From Megachile rotundata (Eukaryota > Arthropoda > Insecta > Hymenoptera > Megachilidae): a stretch of DNA of 64,000 bases. The notes under the pieces are model-generated. The model saw only the letters and a program-made list of their open reading frames with translations, was not told the DNA's origin and made no database searches. The stretch's first letter is position 1. Each line of letters starts with the position of its first letter. The stretch is taken from NCBI RefSeq assembly GCF_050947335.1, contig NW_027473529.1, positions 1-64,000 of the forward strand, given 5' to 3'. Positions 1-11,700 of the stretch are shown piece by piece. The translations under genes and the position numbers were made by a program.

Positions 1-83
1 ATTAGCCATATTATGCTTATATGATCGATAGAACGACAATTACTATACTTATTATTCTTATTTTTATCAACCCAACTCATATT
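1..83. repeat. Monomer type 1 (reference copy)
   Basis: Diagnostic bases: a T5 run and caacccaactc in the 3' part, where most types have caatctaactc, plus attattct. The aaccc variant removes a minus-strand TAG stop. It is followed by type 2 or 7. Some copies carry gaacgag in place of gaacgac (for example 3238), and others carry tataatcg (for example 19423). Confidence 0.9.
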
Positions 84-166
84 ATTCGCCATATTATGCT
101 TAAATGATCGATAGAACGACAATTACTATCCTCATTACTCTTATTATTATGAATCTAATTCATATT
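84..166. repeat. Monomer type 2 (reference copy)
   Basis: Diagnostic bases: attcgcc at the start, cttaaatg, actatcctc and tatgaatcta. Sub-variants end in taattcatatt (alpha), taattcatgtt (beta), taactcatatt, or carry ctcataactc. It is followed by type 3 or 16. Confidence 0.9.
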
Positions 167-249
167 ATTAGCCACATTATGCTTATATGATCGATAGAAC
201 TACAATTACTATACTCATTACTCTTATTATTATCAATCTAACTCATATT
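167..249. repeat. Monomer type 3 (reference copy)
   Basis: Diagnostic bases: gccacatt, gaactac, tactcatt and the ordinary caatctaactc. It is followed by type 4 in alpha segments and by type 11 in beta segments, which makes this succession the best subfamily marker. Confidence 0.88.
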
Positions 250-332
250 ATTAGCCATATTATGCTTATATGATCGATAGAACGACAATTACTAAACTTA
301 TTACTCTTATTATTAACATTCTAACTCATATT
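250..332. repeat. Monomer type 4 (reference copy)
   Basis: Diagnostic bases: ttactaaactt and a cattctaac ending. Copies after type 3 start attagcc and have aacattc. Copies after type 22 start attaacc with gcagat and have atcattc and ctcataatatt. It is followed by type 5. Confidence 0.88.
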
Positions 333-415
333 ATTAACCATATTATGCAGATATGATCGATAGAACTACAATTACTATACTTATTACTCTTATTGTTATG
401 AATCTAACTCATATT
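333..415. repeat. Monomer type 5 (reference copy)
   Basis: Diagnostic bases: attaacc, gcagatatg, gaactac and ttgttatgaatc. It is followed by type 6 in every clean copy; the 4-5-6 trio behaves as one module. Confidence 0.9.
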
Positions 416-498
416 ATTAACCATATTATGCAGATATGATCGATAGAACTACAATTACTATACTTATTACTCTTATTATTATCAATCTAACTCATATT
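416..498. repeat. Monomer type 6 (reference copy)
   Basis: Diagnostic bases: attaacc and gcagatatg with gaactac and an ordinary ttattatcaatc ending. It is the exit of the 4-5-6 module and is followed by type 1, 2, 19 or 23. Confidence 0.88.
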
Positions 499-581
499 AT
501 TAGCCATATTATGCTTATATGATCGATAGAACGACAATTACTATACTTATTATTCTTATTTTTATCAACCCAACTCATATT

Positions 582-664
582 ATTCGCCATATTATGCTTA
601 AATGATCGATAGAACGACAATTACTATACTTATTACTCTTATTATTATGAATCTGACTCATATT
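582..664. repeat. Monomer type 7 (reference copy)
   Basis: It has the type-2 start (attcgcc, cttaaatg) but actatactt rather than actatcctc, and gaatctgactc. It opens the module 7-8-9-10-11-12-13-14. Confidence 0.9.
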
Positions 665-747
665 ATTAGCCATATTATGCTTATATGATCGATAGAACTA
701 CAATTACTATACTTATTACACTTACTATTATCAATCTAACTCATATT
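665..747. repeat. Monomer type 8 (reference copy)
   Basis: Diagnostic bases: gaactac with actatacttattacactta. The alpha form has acttactatt and the beta form acttattatt. It is followed by type 9. Confidence 0.87.
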
Positions 748-830
748 ATTAACCATATTATGCAGATATGATCGATAGAACGACAATTACTATACTTATT
801 ACTCTTATTATTATCAATCTAACTCATATT
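748..830. repeat. Monomer type 9 (reference copy)
   Basis: It starts attaacc with gcagatatg like type 6, but has gaacgac rather than gaactac. It is always followed by type 10. Confidence 0.88.
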
Positions 831-913
831 ATTAACCATATTATGCAGATATGATCGATAGCACGACATTTACTATACTTATTACACTTACTATTATCAA
901 TCTAACTCATATT
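831..913. repeat. Monomer type 10 (reference copy)
   Basis: Diagnostic bases: gatagcacgac, catttac and attacacttac. It is the most distinctive member of the 9-14 module and is followed by type 11. Confidence 0.92.
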
Positions 914-996
914 ATTAGTCATATTATGCTTTTATGATCGATAGAACGACAATTACTATACTCACTACTCTTAGTATTATCAATCTAACTCATATT
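914..996. repeat. Monomer type 11 (reference copy)
   Basis: Diagnostic bases: gaacgac with tactcactactcttagtatt. After type 10 it starts attagtcat, with cttttatg in alpha and cttatatg in beta. After type 3 it starts attagccat. It is followed by type 12. Confidence 0.88.
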
Positions 997-1079
997 ATTA
1001 GCCATATTATGCTTATATTATCGATAGAACTACAATAACTGTACTTATTACTGTTATTATTATCAATCTAACTCATATT
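997..1079. repeat. Monomer type 12 (reference copy)
   Basis: Diagnostic bases: tattatcgat (GATC lost, ATCGAT kept), caataactgtac and attactgtt. Some copies have ttacattatcg. It is followed by type 13, or by 18 in a few junctions. Confidence 0.92.
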
Positions 1080-1162
1080 ATTAGCCATATTATGCTTATA
1101 TGATCGATAGAATGAGAATTACTATACTCACTACTCTTAGTATTATCACTCTAACTCATATT
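1080..1162. repeat. Monomer type 13 (reference copy)
   Basis: Diagnostic bases: gaatgagaatt, cactactcttagt and atcactctaac. It is followed by type 14. Confidence 0.92.
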
Positions 1163-1245
1163 ATTAGCCATATTATGCTTATATGATCGATAGAACGACA
1201 ATTACTGTACTTATTACTCTTATTATTATCAATCTAACTCATATT
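1163..1245. repeat. Monomer type 14 (reference copy)
   Basis: Diagnostic bases: gaacgac and ttactgtactt with an ordinary ending. Copies followed by type 1 end ctcataatatt; copies followed by type 15 end ctcatatt. The ending therefore predicts the next monomer. Confidence 0.9.
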
Positions 1246-1328
1246 ATTAGCCATATTATGCTTATATGATCGATACAACGAGAATTACTATACTCGCTAC
1301 TCTTAGTATTATCAATCTAACTCCTATT
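1246..1328. repeat. Monomer type 15 (reference copy)
   Basis: Diagnostic bases: gagaattactatactcgctac and taactcctatt. Two forms exist: alpha with gatacaac (1246, 5562, 6890, 12285, 13530, 16435, 29548) and beta with gatagaac (9297 and most copies from 20170 on). The ctccta variant removes a minus-strand TGA stop. It is used here as the segment boundary. Confidence 0.92.
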
Positions 1329-1992
1329 ATTAGCCATATTATGCTTATATGATCGATAGAACGACAATTACTATACTTATTATTCTTATTTTTATCAACC
1401 CAACTCATATTATTCGCCATATTATGCTTAAATGATCGATAGAACGACAATTACTATCCTCATTACTCTTATTATTATGAATCTAATTCATATTATTAGC
1501 CACATTATGCTTATATGATCGATAGAACTACAATTACTATACTCATTACTCTTATTATTATCAATCTAACTCATATTATTAGCCATATTATGCTTATATG
1601 ATCGATAGAACGACAATTACTAAACTTATTACTCTTATTATTAACATTCTAACTCATATTATTAACCATATTATGCAGATATGATCGATAGAACTACAAT
1701 TACTATACTTATTACTCTTATTGTTATGAATCTAACTCATATTATTAACCATATTATGCAGATATGATCGATAGAACTACAATTACTATACTTATTACTC
1801 TTATTATTATCAATCTAACTCATATTATTAGCCATATTATGCTTATATGATCGATAGAACGACAATTACTATACTTATTATTCTTATTTTTATCAACCCA
1901 ACTCATATTATTCGCCATATTATGCTTAAATGATCGATAGAACGACAATTACTATCCTCATTACTCTTATTATTATGAATCTATCTCATATT

Positions 1993-2075
1993 ATTAGCCA
2001 CATTATGCTTATATGATCGATAGAACTACAATTACTATACTCATTACTCTTATTATTATCAATCCAACTCATAAT
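1993..2075. repeat. Monomer type 16 (reference copy)
   Basis: It is like type 3 (gccacatt, gaactac) but ends caatccaactcataatatt. Some copies have gcctatatg. It is followed by type 17 or 22. Confidence 0.9.
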
Positions 2076-2158
2076 ATTACCCATATTATGCTGATATGAT
2101 CGATAGAACGACAATTACTATACTTATTACTCTTATTATTATGAATCTAACTCATATT
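2076..2158. repeat. Monomer type 17 (reference copy)
   Basis: Diagnostic bases: attacccat and gctgatatg with gaacgac. This copy has a private g at 2143; 2325-2407 is more typical. Copies before type 21 have cttatcattatc. It is followed by type 2, 18, 19 or 21. Confidence 0.9.
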
Positions 2159-2407
2159 ATTCGCCATATTATGCTTAAATGATCGATAGAACGACAATTA
2201 CTATCCTCATTACTCTTATTATTATGAATCTAATTCATATTATTAGCCACATTATGCCTATATGATCGATAGAACTACAATTACTATACTCATTACTCTT
2301 ATTATTATCAATCCAACTCATAATATTACCCATATTATGCTGATATGATCGATAGAACGACAATTACTATACTTATTACTCTTATTATTATCAATCTAAC
2401 TCATATT

Positions 2408-2490
2408 ATTAGCCACATTATGCTTATATGATCGATAGAACAACAATTACTATACTCGCTACTCTTAGTATTATCAATCTAAATCATATT
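2408..2490. repeat. Monomer type 19 (reference copy)
   Basis: Diagnostic bases: gaacaacaatt and tactcgctac. Copies that start gccacatt and end taaatcatatt are followed by type 1. Copies that start gccatatt and end taactcatatt are followed by type 2. Confidence 0.88.
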
Positions 2491-2822
2491 ATTAGCCATA
2501 TTATGCTTATATGATCGATAGAACGACAAATACTATACTTATTATTCTTATTTTTATCAACCCAACTCATATTATTCGCCATATTATGCTTAAATGATCG
2601 ATAGAACGACAATTACTATCCTCATTACTCTTATTATTATGAATCTAATTCATATTATTAGCCACATTATGCCTATATGATCGATAGAACTACAATTACT
2701 ATACTCATTACTCTTATTATTATCAATCCAACTCATAATATTACCCATATTATGCTGATATGATCGATAGAACGACAATTACTATACTTATTACTCTTAT
2801 TATTATCAATCTAACTCATATT

Positions 2823-2905
2823 ATTAGCCACATTATGCTTATATGATCGATAGAACGAGAATTACTATACTCACTACTCTTAGTATTATCAATCTAACTC
2901 ATATT
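2823..2905. repeat. Monomer type 18 (reference copy)
   Basis: Diagnostic bases: gaacgagaatt with cactactcttagtatt or cactactcttattatt, starting gccacatt or gccatatt. It is the least specific type, with several successors (12, 18, 19, 20, 23, 24), and probably lumps several sub-types. Confidence 0.75.
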
Positions 2906-2988
2906 ATTAGCCATATTATGCTTATATGATCGATAGAACGACAATTACTATACTTATTACTCTTATTATTAACAATCTAACTCATATT
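2906..2988. repeat. Monomer type 20 (reference copy)
   Basis: Diagnostic bases: gaacgac with ttattaacaatc or ttattaccaatc. It is followed by type 18, 1 or 15. Confidence 0.8.
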
Positions 2989-3071
2989 ATTAGCCATATT
3001 ATGCTTATATGATCGATAGAACGAGAATTACTATACTCACTACTCTTAGTATTATCAATCTAACTCATATT

Positions 3072-3154
3072 ATTAGCCATATTATGCTTAAATGATCGAT
3101 AGAACTACAATTACTATACTCATTACTCTTATTATTATCAATCTAACTCATATT
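3072..3154. repeat. Monomer type 21 (reference copy)
   Basis: It starts attagccat with cttaaatg and gaactac, then tactcatt and an ordinary ending. It is followed by 18 in beta modules, and by 16 or 14 in alpha modules. Confidence 0.85.
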
Positions 3155-3486
3155 ATTAGCCATATTATGCTTATATGATCGATAGAACGACAATTACTGT
3201 ACTTATTACTCTTATTATTATCAATCTAACTCATAATATTAGCCATATTATGCTTATATGATCGATAGAACGAGAATTACTATACTTATTATTCTTATTT
3301 TTATCAACCCAACTCATATTATTCGCCATATTATGCTTAAATGATCGATAGAACGACAATTACTATCCTCATTACTCTTATTATTATGAATCTAACTCAT
3401 ATTATTAGCCACATTATGCTTATATGATCGATAGAACTACAATTACTATACTCATTACTCTTATTATTATCAATCCAACTCATAAT

Positions 3487-3569
3487 ATTACCCATATTAT
3501 GCTGATATGATCGATAGAACGACATTCACTATAGTTATTACACTCACTATTATCAATCTAACTCATATT
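3487..3569. repeat. Monomer type 22 (reference copy)
   Basis: It has the type-17 start (attacccat, gctgat) followed by gacattcactatagtt and acactcactatt. It leads into the 4-5-6 module in every clean copy. Confidence 0.9.
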
Positions 3570-4648
3570 ATTAACCATATTATGCAGATATGATCGATAG
3601 AACGACAATTACTAAACTTATTACTCTTATTATTATCATTCTAACTCATAATATTAACCATATTATGCAGATATGATCGATAGAACTACAATTACTATAC
3701 TTATTACTCTTATTGTTATGAATCTAACTCATATTATTAACCATATTATGCAGATATGATCGATAGAACTACAATTACTATACTTATTACTCTTATTATT
3801 ATCAATCTAACTCATATTATTAGCCATATTATGCTTAAATGATCGATAGAACGACAATTACTATCCTCATTACTCTTATTATTATGAATCTAACTCATAT
3901 TATTAGCCACATTATGCTTATATGATCGATAGAACTACAATTACTATACTCATTACTCTTATTATTATCAATCCAACTCATAATATTACCCATATTATGC
4001 TGATATGATCGATAGAACGACAATTACTATACTTATTACTCTTATTATTATCAATCTAACTCATATTATTAGCCACATTATGCTTATATGATCGATAGAA
4101 CGAGAATTACTATACTCACTACTCTTAGTATTATCAATCTAACTCATATTATTAGCCATATTATGCTTATATGGTCGATAGAACAACAATTACTATACTC
4201 GCTACTCTTAGTATTATCAATCTAACTCATATTATTCGCCATATTATGCTTAAATGATCGATAGAACGACAATTACTATCCTCATAACTCTTATTATTAT
4301 GAATCTAACTCATATTATTAGCCACATTATGCTTATATGATCGATAGAACTACAATTACTATACTCATTACTCTTATTATTATCAATCCAACTCATAATA
4401 TTACCCATATTATGCTGATATGATCGATAGAACGACAATTACTATACTTATTACTCTTATCATTATCAATCTAACTCATATTATTAGCCATATTATGCTT
4501 AAATGATCGATAGAACTACAATTACTATACTCATTACTCTTATTATTATCAATCTAACTCATATTATTAGCCATATTATGCTTATATGATCGATAGAACG
4601 AGAATTACTATACTCACTACTCTTATTATTATCAATCTAACTCATATT

Positions 4649-4731
4649 ATTAGCCATATTATGCTTATATGATCGATAGAATGAGAATTACTATACTCAC
4701 TACTCTTAGTATTATCAATCTAACTCATATT
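4649..4731. repeat. Monomer type 24 (reference copy)
   Basis: It has gaatgag like type 13 but ends atcaatctaac rather than atcactctaac. It lies between types 18 and 23. Confidence 0.8.
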
Positions 4732-4814
4732 ATTAGCCATATTATGCTTATATGATCGATAGAACGACAATTACTATACTTATTACTCTGATTATTACCA
4801 ATCTAACTCATATT
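4732..4814. repeat. Monomer type 23 (reference copy)
   Basis: Diagnostic bases: actctgattattaccaatc. Many copies after type 18 also carry atggttatattatcg. It is followed by type 1. Confidence 0.88.
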
Positions 4815-5561
4815 ATTAGCCATATTATGCTTATATGATCGATAGAACGACAATTACTATACTTATTATTCTTATTTTTATCAACCCAACTCATATTATT
4901 CGCCATATTATGCTTAAATGATCGATAGAACGACAATTACTATACTTATTACTCTTATTATTATGAATCTGACTCATATTATTAGCCATATTATGCTTAT
5001 ATGATCGATAGAACTACAATTACTATACTTATTACACTTACTATTATCAATCTAACTCATATTATTAACCATATTATGCAGATATGATCGATAGAACGAC
5101 AATTACTATACTTATTACTCTTATTATTATCAATCTAACTCATATTATTAACCATATTATGCAGATATGATCGATAGCACGACATTTACTATACTTATTA
5201 CACTTACTATTATCAATCTAACTCATATTATTAGTCATATTATGCTTTTATGATCGATAGAACGACAATTACTATACTCACTACTCTTAGTATTATCAAT
5301 CTAACTCATATTATTAGCCATATTATGCTTACATTATCGATAGAACTACAATAACTGTACTTATTACTGTTATTATTATCAATCTAACTCATATTATTAG
5401 CCATATTATGCTTATATGATCGATAGAATGAGAATTACTATACTCACTACTCTTAGTATTATCACGCTAACTCATATTATTAGCCATATTATGCTTATAT
5501 GATCGATAGAACGACAATTACTGTACTTATTACTCTTATTATTATCAATCTAACTCATATT

Positions 5562-6889
5562 ATTAGCCATATTATGCTTATATGATCGATACAACGAGAA
5601 TTACTATACTCGCTACTCTTAGTATGATCAATCTAACTCCTATTATTAGCCATATTATGCTTATATGATCGATAGAACGACAATTACTATACTTATTATT
5701 CTTATTTTTATCAACCCAACTCATATTATTCTCCATATTATGCTTAAATGATCGATAGAACGACAATTACTATCCTCATTACTCTTATTATTATGAATTT
5801 AATTCATATTATTAGCCACATTATGCTTATATGATCGATAGAACTACAATTACTATACTCATTACTCTTATTATTATCAATCTAACTCATATTATTAGCC
5901 ATATTATGCTTATATGATCGATAGAACGACAATTACTAAACTTATTACTCTTATTATTAACATTCTAACTCATATTATTAACCATATTATGCAGATATGA
6001 TCGATAGAACTACAATTACTATACTTATTACTCTTATTGTTATGAATCTAACTCATATTATTAACCATATTATGCAGATATGATCGATAGAACTACAATT
6101 ACTATACTTATTACTCTTATTATTATCAATCTAACTCATATTATTAGCCATATTATGCTTATATGATCGATAGAACGACAATTACTATACTTATTATTCT
6201 TATTTTTATCAACCCAACTCATATTATTCGCCATATTATGCTTAAATGATCGATAGAACGACAATTACTATACTTATTACTCTTATTATTATGAATCTGA
6301 CTCATATTATTAGCCATATTATGCTTATATGATCGATAGAACTACAATTACTATACTTATTACACTTACTATTATCAATCTAACTCATATTATTAACCAT
6401 ATTATGCAGATATGATCGATAGAACGACAATTACTATACTTATTACTCTTATTATTATCAATCTAACTCATATTATTAACCATATTATGCAGATATGATC
6501 GATAGCACGACATTTACTATACTTATTACACTTACTATTATCAATCTAACTCATATTATTAGTCATATTATGCTTTTATGATCGATAGAACGACAATTAC
6601 TATACTCACTACTCTTAGTATTATCAATCTAACTCATATTATTAGCCATATTATGCTTATATTATCGATAGAACTACAATAACTGTACTTATTACTGTTA
6701 TTATTATCAATCTAACTCATATTATTAGCCATATTATGCTTATATGATCGATAGAATGAGAATTACTATACTCACTACTCTTAGTATTATCACTCTAACT
6801 CATATTATTAGCCATATTATGCTTATATGATCGATAGAACGACAATTACTGTACTTATTACTCTTATTATTATCAATCTAACTCATATT
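5562..6889. repeat. Segment 2: 16 monomers, alpha (short HOR)
   Basis: Type order 15-1-2-3-4-5-6-1-7-8-9-10-11-12-13-14, exactly 16 x 83. It is the same 16-mer as positions 1-1328 in a rotated frame. The first type 1 is followed by a type 2 with ctccat at 5731 where other copies have cgccat. Confidence 0.9.
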
Positions 6890-8798
6890 ATTAGCCATAT
6901 TATGCTTATATGATCGATACAACGAGAATTACTATACTCGCTACTCTTAGTATTATCAATCTAACTCCTATTATTAGCCATATTATGCTTATATGATCGA
7001 TAGAACGACAATTACTATACTTATTATTCTTATTTTTATCAACCCAACTCATATTATTCGCCATATTATGCTTAAATGATCGATAGAACGACAATTACTA
7101 TCCTCATTACTCTTATTATTATGAATCTAATTCATATTATTAGCCACATTATGCTTATATGATCGATAGAACTACAATTACTATACTCATTACTCTTATT
7201 ATTATCAATCTAACTCATATTATTAGCCATATTATGCTTATATGATCGATAGAACGACAATTACTAAACTTATTACTCTTATTATTAACATTCTAACTCA
7301 TATTATTAACCATATTATGCAGATATGATCGATAGAACTACAATTACTATACTTATTACTCTTATTGTTATGAATCTAACTCATATTATTAACCATATTA
7401 TGCAGATATGATCGATAGAACTACAATTACTATACTTATTACTCTTATTATTATCAATCTAACTCATATTATTAGCCATATTATGCTTATATGATCGATA
7501 GAACGACAATTACTATACTTATTATTCTTATTTTTATCAACCCAACTCATATTATTCGCCATATTATGCTTAAATGATCGATAGAACGACAATTACTATC
7601 CTCATTACTCTTATTATTATGAATCTATCTCATATTATTAGCCACATTATGCTTATATGATCGATAGAACTACAATTACTATACTCATTACTCTTATTAT
7701 TATCAATCCAACTCATAATATTACCCATATTATGCTGATATGATCGATAGAACGACAATTACTATACTTATTACTCTTATTATTATCAATCTAACTCATA
7801 TTATTCGCCATATTATGCTTAAATGATCGATAGAACGACAATTACTATCCTCATTACTCTTATTATTATGAATCTAATTCATATTATTAGCCACATTATG
7901 CCTATATGATCGATAGAACTACAATTACTATACTCATTACTCTTATTATTATCAATCCAACTCATAATATTACCCATATTATGCTGATATGATCGATAGA
8001 ACGACAATTACTATACTTATTACTCTTATTATTATCAATCTAACTCATATTATTAGCCACATTATGCTTATATGATCGATAGAACAACAATTACTATACT
8101 CGCTACTCTTAGTATTATCAATCTAAATCATATTATTAGCCATATTATGCTTATATGATCGATAGAACGACAATTACTATACTTATTATTCTTATTTTTA
8201 TCAACCCAACTCATATTATTCGCCATATTATGCTTAAATGATCGATAGAACGACAATTACTATCCTCATTACTCTTATTATTATGAATCTAATTCATATT
8301 ATTAGCCACATTATGCCTATATGATCGATAGAACTACAATTACTATACTCATTACTCTTATTATTATCAATCCAACTCATAATATTACCCATATTATGCT
8401 GATATGATCGATAGAACGACAATTACTATACTTATTACTCTTATTATTATCAATCTAACTCATATTATTAGCCACATTATGCTTATATGATCGATAGAAC
8501 GAGAATTACTATACTCACTACTCTTAGTATTATCAATCTAACTCATATTATTAGCCATATTATGCTTATATGATCGATAGAACGACAATTACTATACTTA
8601 TTACTCTTATTATTAACAATCTAACTCATATTATTAGCCATATTATGCTTATATGATCGATAGAACGAGAATTACTATACTCACTACTCTTAGTATTATC
8701 AATCTAACTCATATTATTAGCCATATTATGCTTAAATGATCGATAGAACTACAATTACTATACTCATTACTCTTATTATTATCAATCTAACTCATATT
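5645..8798. repeat. Long duplication A, right copy
   Basis: This is the partner of 1-3154. At about 8799 it continues into 13 monomers that have no counterpart in the left copy, and the two resume matching at 9878 with the offset raised to 6,723 bp. Confidence 0.85.
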
Positions 8799-11700
8799 AT
8801 TAGCCATATTATGCTTATATGATCGATAGAACTACAATTACTATACTCATTACTCTTATTATTATCAATCCAACTCATAATATTACCCATATTATGCTGA
8901 TATGATCGATAGAACGACAATTACTATACTTATTACTCTTATTATTATCAATCTAACTCATATTATTAGCCACATTATGCTTATATGATCGATAGAACGA
9001 GAATTACTATACTCACTACTCTTAGTATTATCAATCTAACTCATATTATTAGCCATATTATGCTTATATTATCGATAGAACTACAATAACTGTACTTATT
9101 ACTGTTATTATTATCAATCTAACTCATATTATTAGCCATATTATGCTTATATGATCGATAGAATGAGAATTACTATACTCACTACTCTTAGTATTATCAC
9201 TCTAACTCATATTATTAGCCATATTATGCTTATATGATCGATAGAACGACAATTACTGTACTTATTACTCTTATTATTATCAATCTAACTCATATTATTA
9301 GCCATATTATGCTTATATGATCGATAGAACGAGAATTACTATACTCGCTACTCTTAGTATTATCAATCTAACTCCTATTATTAGCCATATTATGCTTATA
9401 TGATCGATAGAACGACAATTACTATACTTATTATTCTTATTTTTATCAACCCAACTCATATTATTCGCCATATTATGCTTAAATTATCGATAGAACGACA
9501 ATTACTATCCTCATTACTCTTATTATTATGAATCTAATTCATGTTATTAGCCACATTATGCTTATATGATCGATAGAACTACAATTACTATACTCATTAC
9601 TCTTATTATTATCAATCTAACTCATATTATTAGCCATATTATGCTTATATGATCGATAGAACGACAATTACTATACTCACTACTCTTAGTATTATCAATC
9701 TAACTCATATTATTAGCCATATTATGCTTATATTATCGATAGAACTACAATAACTGTACTTACTACTGTTATTATTATCAATCTAACTCATATTATTAGC
9801 CATATTATGCTTATATGATCGATAGAATGAGAATTACTATACTCACTACTCTTAGTATTATCACTCTAACTCATATTATTAGCCATATTATGCTTATATG
9901 ATCGATAGAACGACAATTACTGTACTTATTACTCTTATTATTATCAATCTAACTCATAATATTAGCCATATTATGCTTATATGATCGATAGAACGAGAAT
10001 TACTATACTTATTATTCTTATTTTTATCAACCCAACTCATATTATTCGCCATATTATGCTTAAATGATCGATAGAACGACAATTACTATCCTCATTACTC
10101 TTATTATTATGAATCTAACTCATATTATTAGCCACATTATGCTTATATGATCGATAGAACTACAATTACTATACTCATTACTCTTATTATTATCAATCCA
10201 ACTCATAATATTACCCATATTATGCTGATATGATCGATAGAACGACATTCACTATAGTTATTACACTCACTATTATCAATCTAACTCATATTATTAACCA
10301 TATTATGCAGATATGATCGATAGAACGACAATTACTAAACTTATTACTCTTATTATTATCATTCTAACTCATAATATTAACCATATTATGCAGATATGAT
10401 CGATAGAACTACAATTACTATACTTATTACTCTTATTGTTATGAATCTAACTCATATTATTAACCATATTATGCAGATATGATCGATAGAACTACAATTA
10501 CTATACTTATTACTCTTATTATTATCAATCTAACTCATATTATTAGCCATATTATGCTTAAATGATCGATAGAACGACAATTACTATCCTCATTACTCTT
10601 ATTATTATGAATCTAACTCATATTATTAGCCACATTATGCTTATATGATCGATAGAACTACAATTACTATACTCATTACTCTTATTATTATCAATCCAAC
10701 TCATAATATTACCCATATTATGCTGATATGATCGATAGAACGACAATTACTATACTTATTACTCTTATTATTATCAATCTAACTCATATTATTAGCCACA
10801 TTATGCTTATATGATCGATAGAACGAGAATTACTATACTCACTACTCTTAGTATTATCAATCTAACTCATATTATTAGCCATATTATGCTTATATGATCG
10901 ATAGAACAACAATTACTATACTCGCTACTCTTAGTATTATCAATCTAACTCATATTATTCGCCATATTATGCTTAAATGATCGATAGAACGACAATTACT
11001 ATGCTCATAACTCTTATTATTATGAATCTAACTCATATTATTAGCCACATTATGCTTATATGATCGATAGAACTACAATTACTATACTCATTACTCTTAT
11101 TATTATCAATCCAACTCATAATATTACCCATATTATGCTGATATGATCGATAGAACGACAATTACTATACTTATTACTCTTATCATTATCAATCTAACTC
11201 ATATTATTAGCCATATTATGCTTAAATGATCGATAGAACTACAATTACTATACTCATTACTCTTATTATTATCAATCTAACTCATATTATTAGCCATATT
11301 ATGCTTATATGATCGATAGAACGAGAATTACTATACTCACTACTCTTATTATTATCAATCTAACTCATATTATTAGCCATATTATGCTTATATGATCGAT
11401 AGAATGAGAATTACTATACTCACTACTCTTAGTATTATCAATCTAACTCATATTATTAGCCATATTATGCTTATATGATCGATAGAACGACAATTACTAT
11501 ACTTATTACTCTGATTATTACCAATCTAACTCATATTATTAGCCATATTATGCTTATATGATCGATAGAACGACAATTACTATACTTATTATTCTTATTT
11601 TTATCAACCCAACTCATATTATTCGCCATATTATGCTTAAATGATCGATAGAACGACAATTACTATACTTATTACTCTTATTATTATGAATCTGACTCAT

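Larger units (their letters stand above)
1..1245. repeat. Segment 0: 15 monomers, alpha
   Basis: Type order 1-2-3-4-5-6-1-7-8-9-10-11-12-13-14. With the type 15 that follows it forms a 16-mer (1,328 bp) that recurs intact at 5645 and, with one monomer lost, around 12.4-13.6 kb. Confidence 0.88.
1..3154. repeat. Long duplication A, left copy (38 monomers)
   Basis: This matches 5645-8798 at an offset of 5,644 bp (68 monomers), including private variants such as gaatctatctc at 1977 and 7621. I noted only two differences: g at 2143 versus c at 7787, and a at 2530 versus t at 8174. The copies part after type 21, where this one goes to 14 and the other to 16. Confidence 0.85.
1246..5561. repeat. 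Segment 1: 52 monomers, alpha
   Basis: Type order 15-1-2-3-4-5-6-1-2-16-17-2-16-17-19-1-2-16-17-18-20-18-21-14-1-2-16-22-4-5-6-2-16-17-18-19-2-16-17-21-18-24-23-1-7-8-9-10-11-12-13-14. The length is exactly 52 x 83. The 21-14 step (3155) is unusual and is probably a junction: in segment 3 the same left part continues 21-16-17-18. The 6-2 step skips the usual type 1. Confidence 0.85.
3155..6308. repeat. Long duplication B, left copy
   Basis: This matches 9878-13031 at an offset of 6,723 bp (81 monomers). Shared rare variants include ttacattatcg (5331 and 12054) and gtatgatcaatc in the type 15 at 5562 and 12285. Differences seen: c at 4280 versus g at 11003, and t at 5732 versus g. Confidence 0.83.

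Noticed and set aside
8965..9960. Transposable element insertion in segment 3
   Set aside because: The extra 13 monomers are ordinary satellite types in register; there are no terminal inverted repeats, target duplications or coding sequence.
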